Positions 1 to 8,600 of a DNA stretch of 10,414 nt are shown here, in pieces. Position 1 is the stretch's first letter. Each line of letters begins with the position of its first letter. The stretch is taken from NCBI GenBank assembly GCA_003530935.1, contig DPEO01000065.1:1-10414 (forward strand). Reading direction: 5' to 3'. The translations under genes and the position numbers were made by a program. The notes beneath the pieces were generated by a model. That model saw only the letters and a list, made by a program, of their open reading frames with translations, did not search any database and had not been told where the DNA came from. Source of the DNA: Desulfomicrobiaceae bacterium (GTDB lineage: Bacteria > Desulfobacterota > Desulfovibrionia > Desulfovibrionales > Desulfomicrobiaceae).

Positions 1-1028
1 GAAGCGATCTTCTTCTGGTTGTCGGGCTCGATCTTCCCGTACATGTTGTAGAGACGCCGGGCGGTCTGGAACGTGGCCTCCTTGCCCAAAAGCACCGGTA
101 CGGGCACGCCGGTCCAGCCCTCCACCAGACGCGCCACATTGCGGTCCGGACGAATGCCGCCGGTGAGCAGGATTCCGGCGATGTCGGGATAGGCTGCGGA
201 CAGCCGCGAGGCCAAGGCGCTCACGATGATGTCCGAACGATCCCCCGGGGTGACCACCAGACTCCCCTTTTCGATGTAGTCGAGGAAATTGCCGATCTGC
301 ATGGCCGCCACCACGATGTCTTCCACCTGGGTCTCCAGGTTGTCGCGACCGTAGAGCACCTCAGCGCCCACCCATTTCATCACGTCAGCCATAGTAGGCT
401 TGCCGAGCACCGCCACCTCAGGGATGAGATAGAGCAGCACGTCCATCCGAGCGAGGCTTTGGCGCAGAGCGATGCGCAGGGCCTCCCGGTCGGCAACCGC
501 CACCCGGTTGACGATGATGCCGAGGATATCCACCGCCTTTTCCGAGAAAGACTCCAACGACAACTTGGTGGAGGTGATGATCTCGTGCTCGGTCTTCTGG
601 CAGGCATTGACCACTACGAGCAGGGGGCTTCCCAAGTTGGCGGCGATATCGGCGTTGATGTCGAACTCGAAAGCCGGAGAGCCGCCTTCAAAATCCGTCC
701 CTTCGAGGAGCACAAAATCGCATTTGGATTCCAACTCTTTGTATTTATTGATGATGCGCTCCATGAGCAGGGCATGCTGTCCGGAATTCACCATCTCTTT
801 GGCCTGCCGCATGGTCAGGGCGTACGTTTCTTCATATTGCAGACCAAGATAGAATTGGGACAACACCAAATCGATATCATGGTCTTTCTTTCCAGAGTCA
901 TCGTTGATGATCGGACGAAAAAAACCAACGCGACGGATGTCGCGAAGGAGCATTTGCATGACGCCAAGCACAATTGCGGACTTTCCACTTCGTGCTTCCG
1001 TGGCCGTTATATAGAGGTTCTTTGCCAT
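1..1028 (-). CDS. pta: Phosphate acetyltransferase (phosphotransacetylase), N-terminal part; 3' end cut by window edge
   Basis: Acetyl-CoA plus phosphate gives acetyl phosphate and CoA, the step before acetate kinase in cytoplasmic substrate-level phosphorylation. I translated the minus strand from ATG 1028-1026: 342 open codons to the edge. The start reads MAKNLYITATEARSGKSAIV, with a P-loop-like EARSGKS at residues 11-17 typical of the BioD-like N-terminal domain of long (about 700-residue) Pta proteins. Later, TPGDRSD (260-266) and LLTGG (287-291) fit the DRTGG domain. The catalytic PTA_PTB domain would lie beyond the left edge and is not seen. GAGG sits just before the ATG. It follows the D-lactate dehydrogenase genes in the same direction across a terminator-like hairpin, as in the D. 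vulgaris luo operon. Family call is strong; catalytic competence cannot be judged. Confidence 0.9.
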   Translation of the reverse strand, partial: MAKNLYITATEARSGKSAIVLGVMQMLLRDIRRVGFFRPIINDDSGKKDHDIDLVLSQFYLGLQYEETYALTMRQAKEMVNSGQHALLMERIINKYKELESKCDFVLLEGTDFEGGSPAFEFDINADIAANLGSPLLVVVNACQKTEHEIITSTKLSLESFSEKAVDILGIIVNRVAVADREALRIALRQSLARMDVLLYLIPEVAVLGKPTMADVMKWVGAEVLYGRDNLETQVEDIVVAAMQIGNFLDYIEKGSLVVTPGDRSDIIVSALASRLSAAYPDIAGILLTGGIRPDRNVARLVEGWTGVPVPVLLGKEATFQTARRLYNMYGKIEPDNQKKIA

Positions 1029-1059
1029 AACGCCCTCATAAGTATGTCCTGACTCGCCA

Positions 1060-1084
1060 TTGTTTGCACAAACAAACCAAACAA
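1060..1084. promoter_or_regulatory. Cluster of three TTGTTTG half-sites upstream of pta (candidate operator)
   Basis: On the plus strand TTGTTTG (1060-1066) faces CAAACAA (1069-1075), giving a 7-bp inverted repeat around a 2-bp centre. Another CAAACAA lies at 1078-1084, so three half-sites sit at exact 9-bp spacing. The cluster starts 31 bp upstream of the pta ATG, between the terminator-like hairpin and the gene. It resembles a Rex-type site (TTGT...ACAA), but the half-sites are 2 bp too close for the usual 18-bp Rex box. The bound factor is unknown, and I see no clear -10/-35 pair here. Confidence 0.4.
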
Positions 1085-1090
1085 CGCCCG

Positions 1091-1123
1091 AAAAATAGGG
1101 GGACCAAGTCGTCCTGGTCCCCC
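1091..1123 (-). terminator. Rho-independent terminator or intra-operon attenuator after the Fe-S subunit gene
   Basis: On the minus strand GGGGGACCA (1123-1115) pairs perfectly with TGGTCCCCC (1106-1098). One G-U and one G-C pair extend the stem to 11 bp with an ACGA loop. TATTTTT follows at once. The stop codon of the upstream gene lies 7 bp before the stem. This has full intrinsic-terminator form, yet pta follows in the same direction, so it may be leaky and lower pta expression relative to the genes before it. Confidence 0.75.
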
Positions 1124-1129
1124 ATAGGA

Positions 1130-2419
1130 TTACAGCGATTCCGCGTACACTTCAATAAAATGTTTCACCGCCACACGGTCTCCGTGTTGCGAGAGCATAT
1201 CCGAGATCTGCAGCATGCAGGCAGGACACCCCGTGGCCACCACCTCGGCTCCGGACGCCACGATATTGTTGCGTTTTTGCGCACCGATATCCTTGGAGAG
1301 GTCGTAATGCTGGAGATTGAAGCTGCCGCCGCACCCGCAGCAGCGGTCGGCCTCGGCCATTTCCACGAACTGCACCGTGGGGTTGGAGCGCAGCAAAGCC
1401 CGCGGCTGCTCGCTCACCTTGAGGGATTTCTTCAAGTGGCACGGGTCGTGGTAGGTCACCCGCGTGCCGCTGCCCTGCGTCGGGACCTCCACGTGGAGCA
1501 CGTCCACGAGAAACTGCCCGATGTCCATGGTGCGCTCGGCCATGGCCTGGATGCGGTCGCGCAGGGACTCCTTCTTGTCGCCGCTCATGAGCGGCCAGAT
1601 CTCATGGATGGTCGCCGAACAGGTGGCGCAGGGGGTGAGCAGGTAATCGAAGTGCTCCTTCTCGAAGAGCTCGAGGTTGTGGAGCACCAATTGGTCGAAG
1701 GACTCCTTGTCGCCCGAGGACAAGGCCGGAATGCCGCAGCAGGCCTGGCCTGCAGGCAGATACACCCCCACCTCGTGGTGCTCCAGCACCCTGAGGGCCG
1801 CCTGCCCCACATGGGGATAGATCTTGTCCACCACGCAGCCTGGGAAAAAGGCCACACGGTAGCCGCTTTTGCCCGGGCGGGTACTCATGGACGGCACCAA
1901 CTTGCGCAGCGGCTTCTTGGCAAGCGGCATGAAGTGACGCCCCCCGATGACCGGGGCCTGAATGCGGGCGCACGACGAGCCGATGACGTCGCTGGCCGGC
2001 TTGGTGAACAGCCCCTGGAACTTGGAAGCCACGTCCAAGAGGCTGTTGAACAGGGCTGGCTTGGTGAGCAGCCCCTTGAAGATGGCCTTCTTGGTGGGTG
2101 AAAGTCCCATGTAGGTGTTCACGATGACCCGGGCCTTGAGGAAGATGTCGAGCACCTTCACTCCGCTGGGACAATTGGCCGCGCAGGAGCCGCACAAGAG
2201 GCACATATTGAGCTTCTGCTGCACGCCTTCGGCGTCGCGGATCATCTCGTGGGCCAGGTCTTCCAGGAGGGCGATCTTTCCCCGGGCCACGTCACCTTCG
2301 CGCATGGTCTCGGCAAACACCGGACAGACCGCCTGGCACATGCCACACTTCATGCAGGCGACCATCTGGTCGTCCAATTCCATGAGCATGCGGGCCAAGG
2401 AATGGAGATCCTGCGTCAT
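1130..2419 (-). CDS. glcF: D-lactate dehydrogenase, iron-sulfur (GlcF/CCG-domain) subunit
   Basis: Electron-transfer partner of the FAD subunit just upstream; together they oxidise D-lactate to pyruvate at the inner face of the membrane. The 429-residue protein has two 4Fe-4S motifs near its N-terminus (Cys22/25/28/32 and Cys73/76/79/83, each CxxCxxCxxxCP). Two cysteine-rich CCG domains follow: FFPGC (191-195), ACCG (226-229), TPCATC (262-267); then HDPCH (324-328), RCCGCGG (359-365), GCPAC (397-401). I chose ATG 2419 because GGAGG precedes it by 5 nt; the open frame runs upstream to 2689, but that part lies inside the neighbouring gene and looks like a shadow. Length and layout match GlcF-type subunits. 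The homologous D. vulgaris pair (DVU3027-3028) was reported as D-LDH; glycolate as substrate cannot be excluded from sequence. Confidence 0.9.
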   Translation of the reverse strand: MTQDLHSLARMLMELDDQMVACMKCGMCQAVCPVFAETMREGDVARGKIALLEDLAHEMIRDAEGVQQKLNMCLLCGSCAANCPSGVKVLDIFLKARVIVNTYMGLSPTKKAIFKGLLTKPALFNSLLDVASKFQGLFTKPASDVIGSSCARIQAPVIGGRHFMPLAKKPLRKLVPSMSTRPGKSGYRVAFFPGCVVDKIYPHVGQAALRVLEHHEVGVYLPAGQACCGIPALSSGDKESFDQLVLHNLELFEKEHFDYLLTPCATCSATIHEIWPLMSGDKKESLRDRIQAMAERTMDIGQFLVDVLHVEVPTQGSGTRVTYHDPCHLKKSLKVSEQPRALLRSNPTVQFVEMAEADRCCGCGGSFNLQHYDLSKDIGAQKRNNIVASGAEVVATGCPACMLQISDMLSQHGDRVAVKHFIEVYAESL

Positions 2420-2420
2420 G

Positions 2421-3809
2421 CTAGCCTCCGATGACCTTGCCAGGGTTGAGGAGATACTTGGGATCCACGGCCTTCTTGATGGTACGCGAGTAGATGATGG
2501 TGGCGCGGGTGGTCTCCTTTTCGAGCCACTTGGCCTTGGCCAGACCGATGCCGTGCTCCCCGGACAAGGTGCCGCCCAAGGACAGGGCCACATCGAAGAT
2601 CTCGTCCACGGCCAGCTCCACGCGGTGGAATTCTTCCTTGTCCCGCCGGTCGGTGAGGATGGTGGGATGGAGGTTGCCGTCGCCCGCATGGCCGAACGTG
2701 CCGATCTGCAGACGGTACTTCTCCGCGATTTTGTTGATGGCCCGGATCATGGCCGGAATTTGGCTGCGAGGCACGGTGGCGTCTTCGAGCACCGTGGTGG
2801 GACGAGCGCGGGCCAAGGCCGGCAGGGCGTTGCGCCGGGCCTCCCACAGCTTGTTCTTTTCCGCGGCGTCCTTGGCCAGCACCACCCGGCGGGCGCCTTC
2901 TTTCTTGCAGATATCGAGCACCTTGGCGGCGTCGTCTTCCACCAGGGCCTCATGGCCGCCGTCCACTTCGATAAGCAGGATGGCCGCGGCGTCGGTGGGC
3001 AGTCCTGCCTTGGTGAAGGCTTCCACGTAGTTGATGGTGGCATTATCCAGAAGCTCCAAAGTGCAGGGCACGATCTTGGCGGCGATGATGGCAGCCACGG
3101 TCTGCGAAGCTTTGTCGATGTCGTCGAACTCCGCCAGCATGGCCTTGGAGGCCACCGGCGGCGGCACCAGCTTCAAAATGATCTGGTCGAAGACCCCCAA
3201 GGTCCCCTCAGAGCCCACCATGAGCTGGCTGATGTTGAGGCCGGTGACGCACTTGACGGTCCTGCCGCCGGATTTGACGTACTCGCCCTGGGCGTTCCAG
3301 AAATTGATCCCCATGACATAGTCTTTGGTGACCCCGTATTTGAGGCCGCGCAGACCGCCGGCGTTTTCACTCACATTGCCGCCCAGGGTGGACACGGCCT
3401 GGGACCCTGGGTCCGGAGGATAGAAGAGTCCGCGCTTGGCCACCTCCGCGGCGAACTTGGCCGTGACCACGCCAGGTTCCACCACCGCGTAGAGGTCCTG
3501 CTCGTTGATCTCGAGAATCTTGTTGAGACCGTTGGTGAGGATGACCACGCCCTTTTCCTTGGTGGGGATGGTGCCGCCACTCAAGTTGGTCCCCGCGCCG
3601 CGCACCGTCATGGGGAGGTCGTTCTCGAAGCACAGGGCCACGGTTTTGCCCAACTGTTCGCTGGTCGTCGGCCGCAGCACCAATTCCGGCACCACGGGCT
3701 CCAGTACTGCGGCGTCATACGCGTAGGAATGGCGGTCCGCTTCACTGTCAAGGACGTTCTCCTTGCCGAGCAAGGTCTGGAAGGCCGAGATCAGACTCGT
3801 GGAAATCAT
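2421..3809 (-). CDS. glcD: D-lactate dehydrogenase, FAD-binding (GlcD-type) subunit
   Basis: Flavoprotein that removes hydride from D-lactate to yield pyruvate. The 462-residue product has an N-terminal PCMH-type FAD-binding domain: RGAGTNLSGG (70-79), YPPDPGS (130-136), GGNVSENAGG (143-152) and GSEGTLGV (199-206). A C-terminal FAD-oxidase domain follows, with HAGDGNLHP (374-382) and GEHGIG (417-422), the usual signature of GlcD/D-LDH proteins. No signal peptide or membrane helix is visible. ATG 3809 is preferred over ATG 3815: AAGGAG lies 6 nt before the former but directly abuts the latter. The TAG stop is followed after 1 nt by the ATG of the Fe-S subunit gene, which suggests coupled translation. 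D-lactate is inferred from operon context; 2-hydroxyacids such as glycolate are the alternative. Confidence 0.92.
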   Translation of the reverse strand: MISTSLISAFQTLLGKENVLDSEADRHSYAYDAAVLEPVVPELVLRPTTSEQLGKTVALCFENDLPMTVRGAGTNLSGGTIPTKEKGVVILTNGLNKILEINEQDLYAVVEPGVVTAKFAAEVAKRGLFYPPDPGSQAVSTLGGNVSENAGGLRGLKYGVTKDYVMGINFWNAQGEYVKSGGRTVKCVTGLNISQLMVGSEGTLGVFDQIILKLVPPPVASKAMLAEFDDIDKASQTVAAIIAAKIVPCTLELLDNATINYVEAFTKAGLPTDAAAILLIEVDGGHEALVEDDAAKVLDICKKEGARRVVLAKDAAEKNKLWEARRNALPALARARPTTVLEDATVPRSQIPAMIRAINKIAEKYRLQIGTFGHAGDGNLHPTILTDRRDKEEFHRVELAVDEIFDVALSLGGTLSGEHGIGLAKAKWLEKETTRATIIYSRTIKKAVDPKYLLNPGKVIGG

Positions 3810-3822
3810 GAACATCTCCTTG

Positions 3823-3866
3823 AAAAAAACAGGGGAAGAAAGGCCCCAGGACCATGCCTGGGGCCC
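3823..3866 (-). terminator. Hairpin with delayed U tract between lactate permease and D-LDH genes (attenuator or processing stem)
   Basis: On the minus strand GGCCCCAGG (3865-3857) pairs perfectly with CCTGGGGCC (3850-3842) around a 6-nt loop; one G-U pair may extend it. A pyrimidine-rich stretch follows, then seven Us (3829-3823), immediately before the ribosome binding site of the FAD subunit gene. The U run starts about 12 nt after the stem, so this is not an ideal terminator. Partial termination or 3'-end protection of a processed permease mRNA are both possible. Confidence 0.55.
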
Positions 3867-3878
3867 AAACCATCAGTG

Positions 3879-5591
3879 TTAGAAGAGGTGCGGCAGGAAT
3901 ACAAAACTCATCAGCGAGGCGACGATGCCCACCACCACGCCGTAGAGCAGGAACGGCCAGAACGTGCGCTTGAGGATCATACCCTCCCGGCCAACCAGGC
4001 CGGTCACCGCGCACACGGCCACGATGTTGTGGATGCACACCATGTTACCCATGGCGCCGCCAACCACCTGAGCGGCGACGATAATCTGGCGCGGCAGATC
4101 CAGCTGCTGGGCGACACCCCATTGGAACTCGGCGAACAGCAAATCCGAAACCGTATTGGAGCCCGTGATGAAGGCTCCCAACCCGCCAACATAGGAGGCA
4201 AAAAGCGGCCAGGCATTGCCGGCGATCTCCGCCACAGCCTTGGCCATGGCCAGCGGCATGGAGGGATAGCTGTTAGGGTTGAGGGCCGCGTCCGCCACAC
4301 CGGAGCCGCGGAAGATGGACACCAACGCCACCGCGGCAAAAAGCGCAATGGTCGGGGCCTTCATCTTGGCAAAAGACTCGGTCCAGGCCCGGCGCACAGC
4401 GTCTCCGTTCATGCCATGCAACAAGATGGTCAGCACCGCGACGAGCACGAAGGGAATGGTCCCCGGCAGATACAGGTAGTCAATGGAAGCCGAGACTCCC
4501 TTGTAACCCAGAATATCGTTGAATGGGATCTTCTGGGCGGCCAAAATCCCCTTCAGGCCCAGATCAGGAATACGGGTGATCACCAGGATCGCGCCGATGA
4601 GCACGTACGGCAGCCATGCCTTGAGCTGGCTCATATGGGAACGAAATTCCGCACCCACCTGCGTGGCGATCGATCCAGTCCAGTCGGCGTCCCACGTCTC
4701 CTGCGGACCAAAATCCCACGGTTTCTCCGGCACACAGAAACCGGCCTTGGCGCCGGCCACGATGATGCCCAAGCCCACCAGACCACCAATGAGGGAGGGA
4801 AACTCCGGACCGATGAGCCAGGCCAGTCCCACATAGGGCACGGCAAAGGCCACCGCGGCGAACACACAGAACTTCCAGGCGGCAAAGCCTTCGGACCAGG
4901 ACTTGTTGTGGCCGAAGAAACGGGTGAGAAATCCCAGCATGAAGATGGGCAGAATAAAAACCATACCCAGATGCAAAACGGAAGCCCACTGTCCGATGAC
5001 TTTGGCAAAGGAGGCGAAATCCGTAAAATTGAGTCCAGGAGTGCCGGCGTCCACCGCACCCGTGACCAACGGGCCCAAGAACTTGAGGCCGATGAGAATG
5101 GGGGTGCCCACGGCCCCAAAAGACACCGGGAACGAGTTGAACACCAAACAGATGACGGCAGCGGCCAAGGGCGGGAAGCCTAAAGCCAGGAGCAACGGCG
5201 CGGCCAGGGCCGCCGGCGTTCCAAAGCCCGCGGCGCCTTCGATAAAGGCGGCAAACATATAGCCGATGATAATGGCCTGGATGCGTTTGTCGCGACTGAT
5301 ATTCTGCATGCCATACTGGATGGTTTCCATGCCACCCGAATACTTGAGGGTATACAGAATGAGGATGGCGCCAAAGACGATGATGAGCACGCCGATGGCC
5401 ACGATGATGCCCTGCAGCGACAGGGCGGCGATGTAGCCCACCGGCAATTGCCATACCAAAAGGGCGCTCAGCGCACACACGAGCCAGGCAAGGGGCATAG
5501 CCTTGGTCGATGGCCAGCGCATGCCGACCATGAGGACCAACGCCACGAGGATGGGCAAGAATGCCACCAAAGCCAACGCAGGAATAGACAT
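3879..5591 (-). CDS. lctP: L-lactate permease (LctP family, TC 2.A.14)
   Basis: Inner-membrane secondary transporter for lactate uptake with protons; LctP members can also carry D-lactate and glycolate. The 570-residue protein is almost wholly hydrophobic, with roughly 12 to 14 membrane helices, no signal peptide beyond the first helix, and a length normal for the family. The conserved EGAAGFGTPAA lies at 118-128, and GSNTVSDLLFAEFQ begins at 477. I placed the start at ATG 5591 (MSIPALALVAFLP): GGAGG stands 6 nt before it and the first helix begins at once. An in-frame ATG at 5612 would add only seven polar residues and lacks this site. It sits between por and the D-LDH genes, so its substrate is very likely the lactate oxidised by this operon. 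Confidence 0.93.
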   Translation of the reverse strand: MSIPALALVAFLPILVALVLMVGMRWPSTKAMPLAWLVCALSALLVWQLPVGYIAALSLQGIIVAIGVLIIVFGAILILYTLKYSGGMETIQYGMQNISRDKRIQAIIIGYMFAAFIEGAAGFGTPAALAAPLLLALGFPPLAAAVICLVFNSFPVSFGAVGTPILIGLKFLGPLVTGAVDAGTPGLNFTDFASFAKVIGQWASVLHLGMVFILPIFMLGFLTRFFGHNKSWSEGFAAWKFCVFAAVAFAVPYVGLAWLIGPEFPSLIGGLVGLGIIVAGAKAGFCVPEKPWDFGPQETWDADWTGSIATQVGAEFRSHMSQLKAWLPYVLIGAILVITRIPDLGLKGILAAQKIPFNDILGYKGVSASIDYLYLPGTIPFVLVAVLTILLHGMNGDAVRRAWTESFAKMKAPTIALFAAVALVSIFRGSGVADAALNPNSYPSMPLAMAKAVAEIAGNAWPLFASYVGGLGAFITGSNTVSDLLFAEFQWGVAQQLDLPRQIIVAAQVVGGAMGNMVCIHNIVAVCAVTGLVGREGMILKRTFWPFLLYGVVVGIVASLMSFVFLPHLF

Positions 5592-5619
5592 GTTTCCCTC
5601 CACAGATGTCACACCAAAG

Positions 5620-5655
5620 GCCCCTGCCCGGACTCCCCCAAGCCCGAGCAGGGGC
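5620..5655 (-). other. 16-bp stem-loop between por and lctP (mRNA stabilising or processing element)
   Basis: Read on the minus strand, 5655-5640 pairs with 5635-5620 over 16 consecutive positions (13 Watson-Crick, 3 G-U) around a GGGG loop. It starts 10 bp after the por stop and ends 28 bp before the lctP ATG. No U tract follows; the next bases are CTTTGGTG. It is therefore not a standard intrinsic terminator. I infer a segmental stability element at the 3' end of por. Confidence 0.55.
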
Positions 5656-5665
5656 AGACCTCTAC

Positions 5666-8600
5666 CTATTTTCCGGCTCGGCCGTCATCGCAGGGCTCGG
5701 CAGGCCGCCCGGCACCCGAATGCTCGGCCGTGGCCGTCACCACACACGCCTCGCCCTCCGGGGTCTGCGGTGCATCGCCAGATCCCTGAACTGCGACCGA
5801 TTCCAGTTTTCGGCTCGCCAAGTACTCGTACATGTGGAAGCGCTCCAGATACTCCTGTTCCAGCCGCGTGCGCAGCCGCTTGGCGTCTTCCGGAGCAATC
5901 TTCTCGAGCATGGCGAAACGGTTTTCACCCAGCAAGAACTCCTGAATGGTTCCATCGGGGGCCTTGGAATCCAAGATGAAGGGGTTCTTGCCTTCCTGGG
6001 CAAGGAGCGGATTGAAGCGGTATAGCGGCCAGTAACCGCACTGCACCGCCCGCTTGGCCTCTTCCTGGGTCTTGCCCATGCCCTTGCGGATGCCCTGGTT
6101 GATGCACGGGGCGTAGGCAATGATGAGCGACGGCCCGGGATAGGCCTCGGCCTCCTTGAAGGCCTTCATGAGCTGGGCCTTGTCCGCGCCCATGGCCACG
6201 GAAGCCACGTATACGTAGCCATAGCTCATGGCCATGAGGCCCAAGTCTTTCTTGCGCACGCGTTTGCCCGCGGCCGCGAACTTGGCGATGGAACCCAAGG
6301 GCGTGGCCTTGGAGGACTGCCCACCCGTGTTGGAATACACCTCGGTGTCCATGACCAGGACATTGATATCCTCGCCCGAGGCCAACACGTGGTCCAAACC
6401 GCCATAGCCGATGTCGTAGGCCCAGCCGTCACCGCCAAAGATCCAGAAGGACTTCTTCACCAACAGGTCATCCATGGCGAGGATGGCGTCGAGGATCTCG
6501 GTGCGCTCGCTGTTCCACAGGGCCTCGCGCACGGCCTCCGCCGCCTCCACGGACTTCTCGCCGTCATGGCGCACCGCCATCCAGTTCTTGAAGGCCGTGG
6601 CCAGCTCTTCCGACACACCCTGCGCAATGGCCTCCTCCATGAGGGCCACCAGCTTGGCCTGACGCTGGGCGTAGGCCATCTGAATGCCGTAGCCGAACTC
6701 GGCCGCGTCCTCGAACAGGGAGTTGCCCCAGGCCGGGCCGTGGCCTTCGGCGTTCACCGTGTACGGCGCGCTGGGCGCGGACGCGCCCCAAATGGAGGAG
6801 CACCCGGTGGCATTGGCGATGATCATGCGCTCGCCGAAGAGCTGAGTGAGCACCTTGACGTAGGGGGTCTCACCGCAGCCGGCGCATGCCCCCGAGAACT
6901 CCAAGAGCGGCTTCTGGAACTGGCTGCCCTTGACCGTATCCCGGCGCACCAAATGGTCCTTCCAGGAGATGGTGGTGGAGAACTCGTAATTGGGGACTTC
7001 CGCCGCGGTCTGCGTCTCCAAGGGCTGCATCACCAGGGCTTTGGTCTTGGCCGGACAGATGTCGGCGCAATTACCGCAGCCCATGCAGTCCAAGGTGTTC
7101 ACCTGGATGCGGAACTTGAGGCCCTTGAGCTCCTTGCCGTTGGCATCGATGGTCTCGAAGGTGGCCGGCGCTCCTTCCAGCTCCTCGGGCGTGGCCAGCA
7201 CCGGCAGGATGGCCGCGTGCGGACAGACAAAGGAGCACTGGTTACACTGGATGCAGTTGGCCGGGATCCACTGCGGCACGTTGATGGCCACCCCACGCTT
7301 TTCATATTGCGAGGTGCCCACCGGGAAAATGCCGTCCGGCTCGAAGGCCGACACCGGCAGGTTGTCGCCCTTCTGGGCGAGCATGGGCCGCATGACGTGC
7401 TTCACGAAATCCGGCTCGTCCCGCTCCACCGGCGCCTCGGGGGCAAGGTCCGCCCAGGAGGCCGGATACTGCACCTCTTCCAGGGCATCGATGGCGCGAT
7501 CCACGGCGGCAATGTTCATGGCCACGATCTTGTCACCCTTCTTGCCGTATGCCTTGTGGATGGACTTTTTGAGCAGTTCCACGGCGGTTTCAAAGGGAAG
7601 CACGTTGGCCAGCTTGAAGAAGGCGGTCTGCATGACCATGTTGATGCGGTTGCCGAGCCCCACTTCCTGGGCGATCTTCACGGCGTCGATGTTGTAGAAG
7701 CGCAGCTTCTTTTGGGCGATGGTGCGCCGCACCGAGGCCGGGATCTCCCGCTCCATGTCTTCCAGGGTCCAATTGGAATTGAGCACGAAGATGCCGCCGT
7801 CCTTGATGCCTTCGAGCACGTCATAGAGACGCACGTAATTGGCCTTGTGGCAGGCGATGTAGTCCGCAGAAGTGACGAGATACGTGGACTTGATGGGCGA
7901 CTTGCCGAAACGCAGGTGCGATACGGTGATGCCGCCGGATTTCTTGGAGTCATAGGCGAAATAGCCCTGGGCATAGAGATCGGTGTTGTCGCCGATGATC
8001 TTGATGGCCTCCTTGTTGGCGCCCACCGTGCCGTCAGAGCCCAAGCCCCAGAACTTGCACTGAATGGTGCCCTCGGGCGTAGTGTCGGCAAAGGGCGGGA
8101 TTTCCAAGGAGGTATGGGTGACGTCGTCCTCAATGCCCACGGTGAAGTGGTGCTTGGGGGCAGTGGCGCGCATGTTGTCGAACACCGCCTTGACCATGGC
8201 CGGAGTGAACTCCTTGGAGCCCAAACCATAACGGCCGGCCACGATCTCCGGCGCCTGACCATGCTCCAGATAGGCGGAACACACGTCCTTGTAGAGGGGC
8301 TCGCCCTGAGCGCCGGGCTCCTTGGTGCGGTCCAGCACGGTCACCACTTCCGCCGATGCCGGGATGGCGCGCAACAAGAACTCCGGCACAAAGGGACGGT
8401 ACAGACGCACCTTCACCAGACCCACGCGCTCGCCACGGGCGTTCAAGTGCTCCACCACTTCCTCGATGGTCTCGCAGCCCGAACCCATGGCCACGATGAC
8501 GCGGCTGGCCTCCGGGTGGCCCACGTAGTCAAAGGGTTTGTAGGCGCGGCCGGTGATGGAGGCCACTTTCTTCATCTGCTCCACCACGATGCCCGGCACT

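Noticed and set aside
459..1052. Plus-strand open frame opposite pta
   Set aside because: The minus strand reads through as Pta with P-loop and DRTGG-like motifs; the plus frame has no start signals.
2115..5183. 1022-codon plus-strand open frame opposite the D-LDH and permease genes
   Set aside because: It is antisense to three genes with full family motifs, has no ribosome binding site, and its His/Gly/Arg-rich translation is typical of a GC-rich shadow frame.
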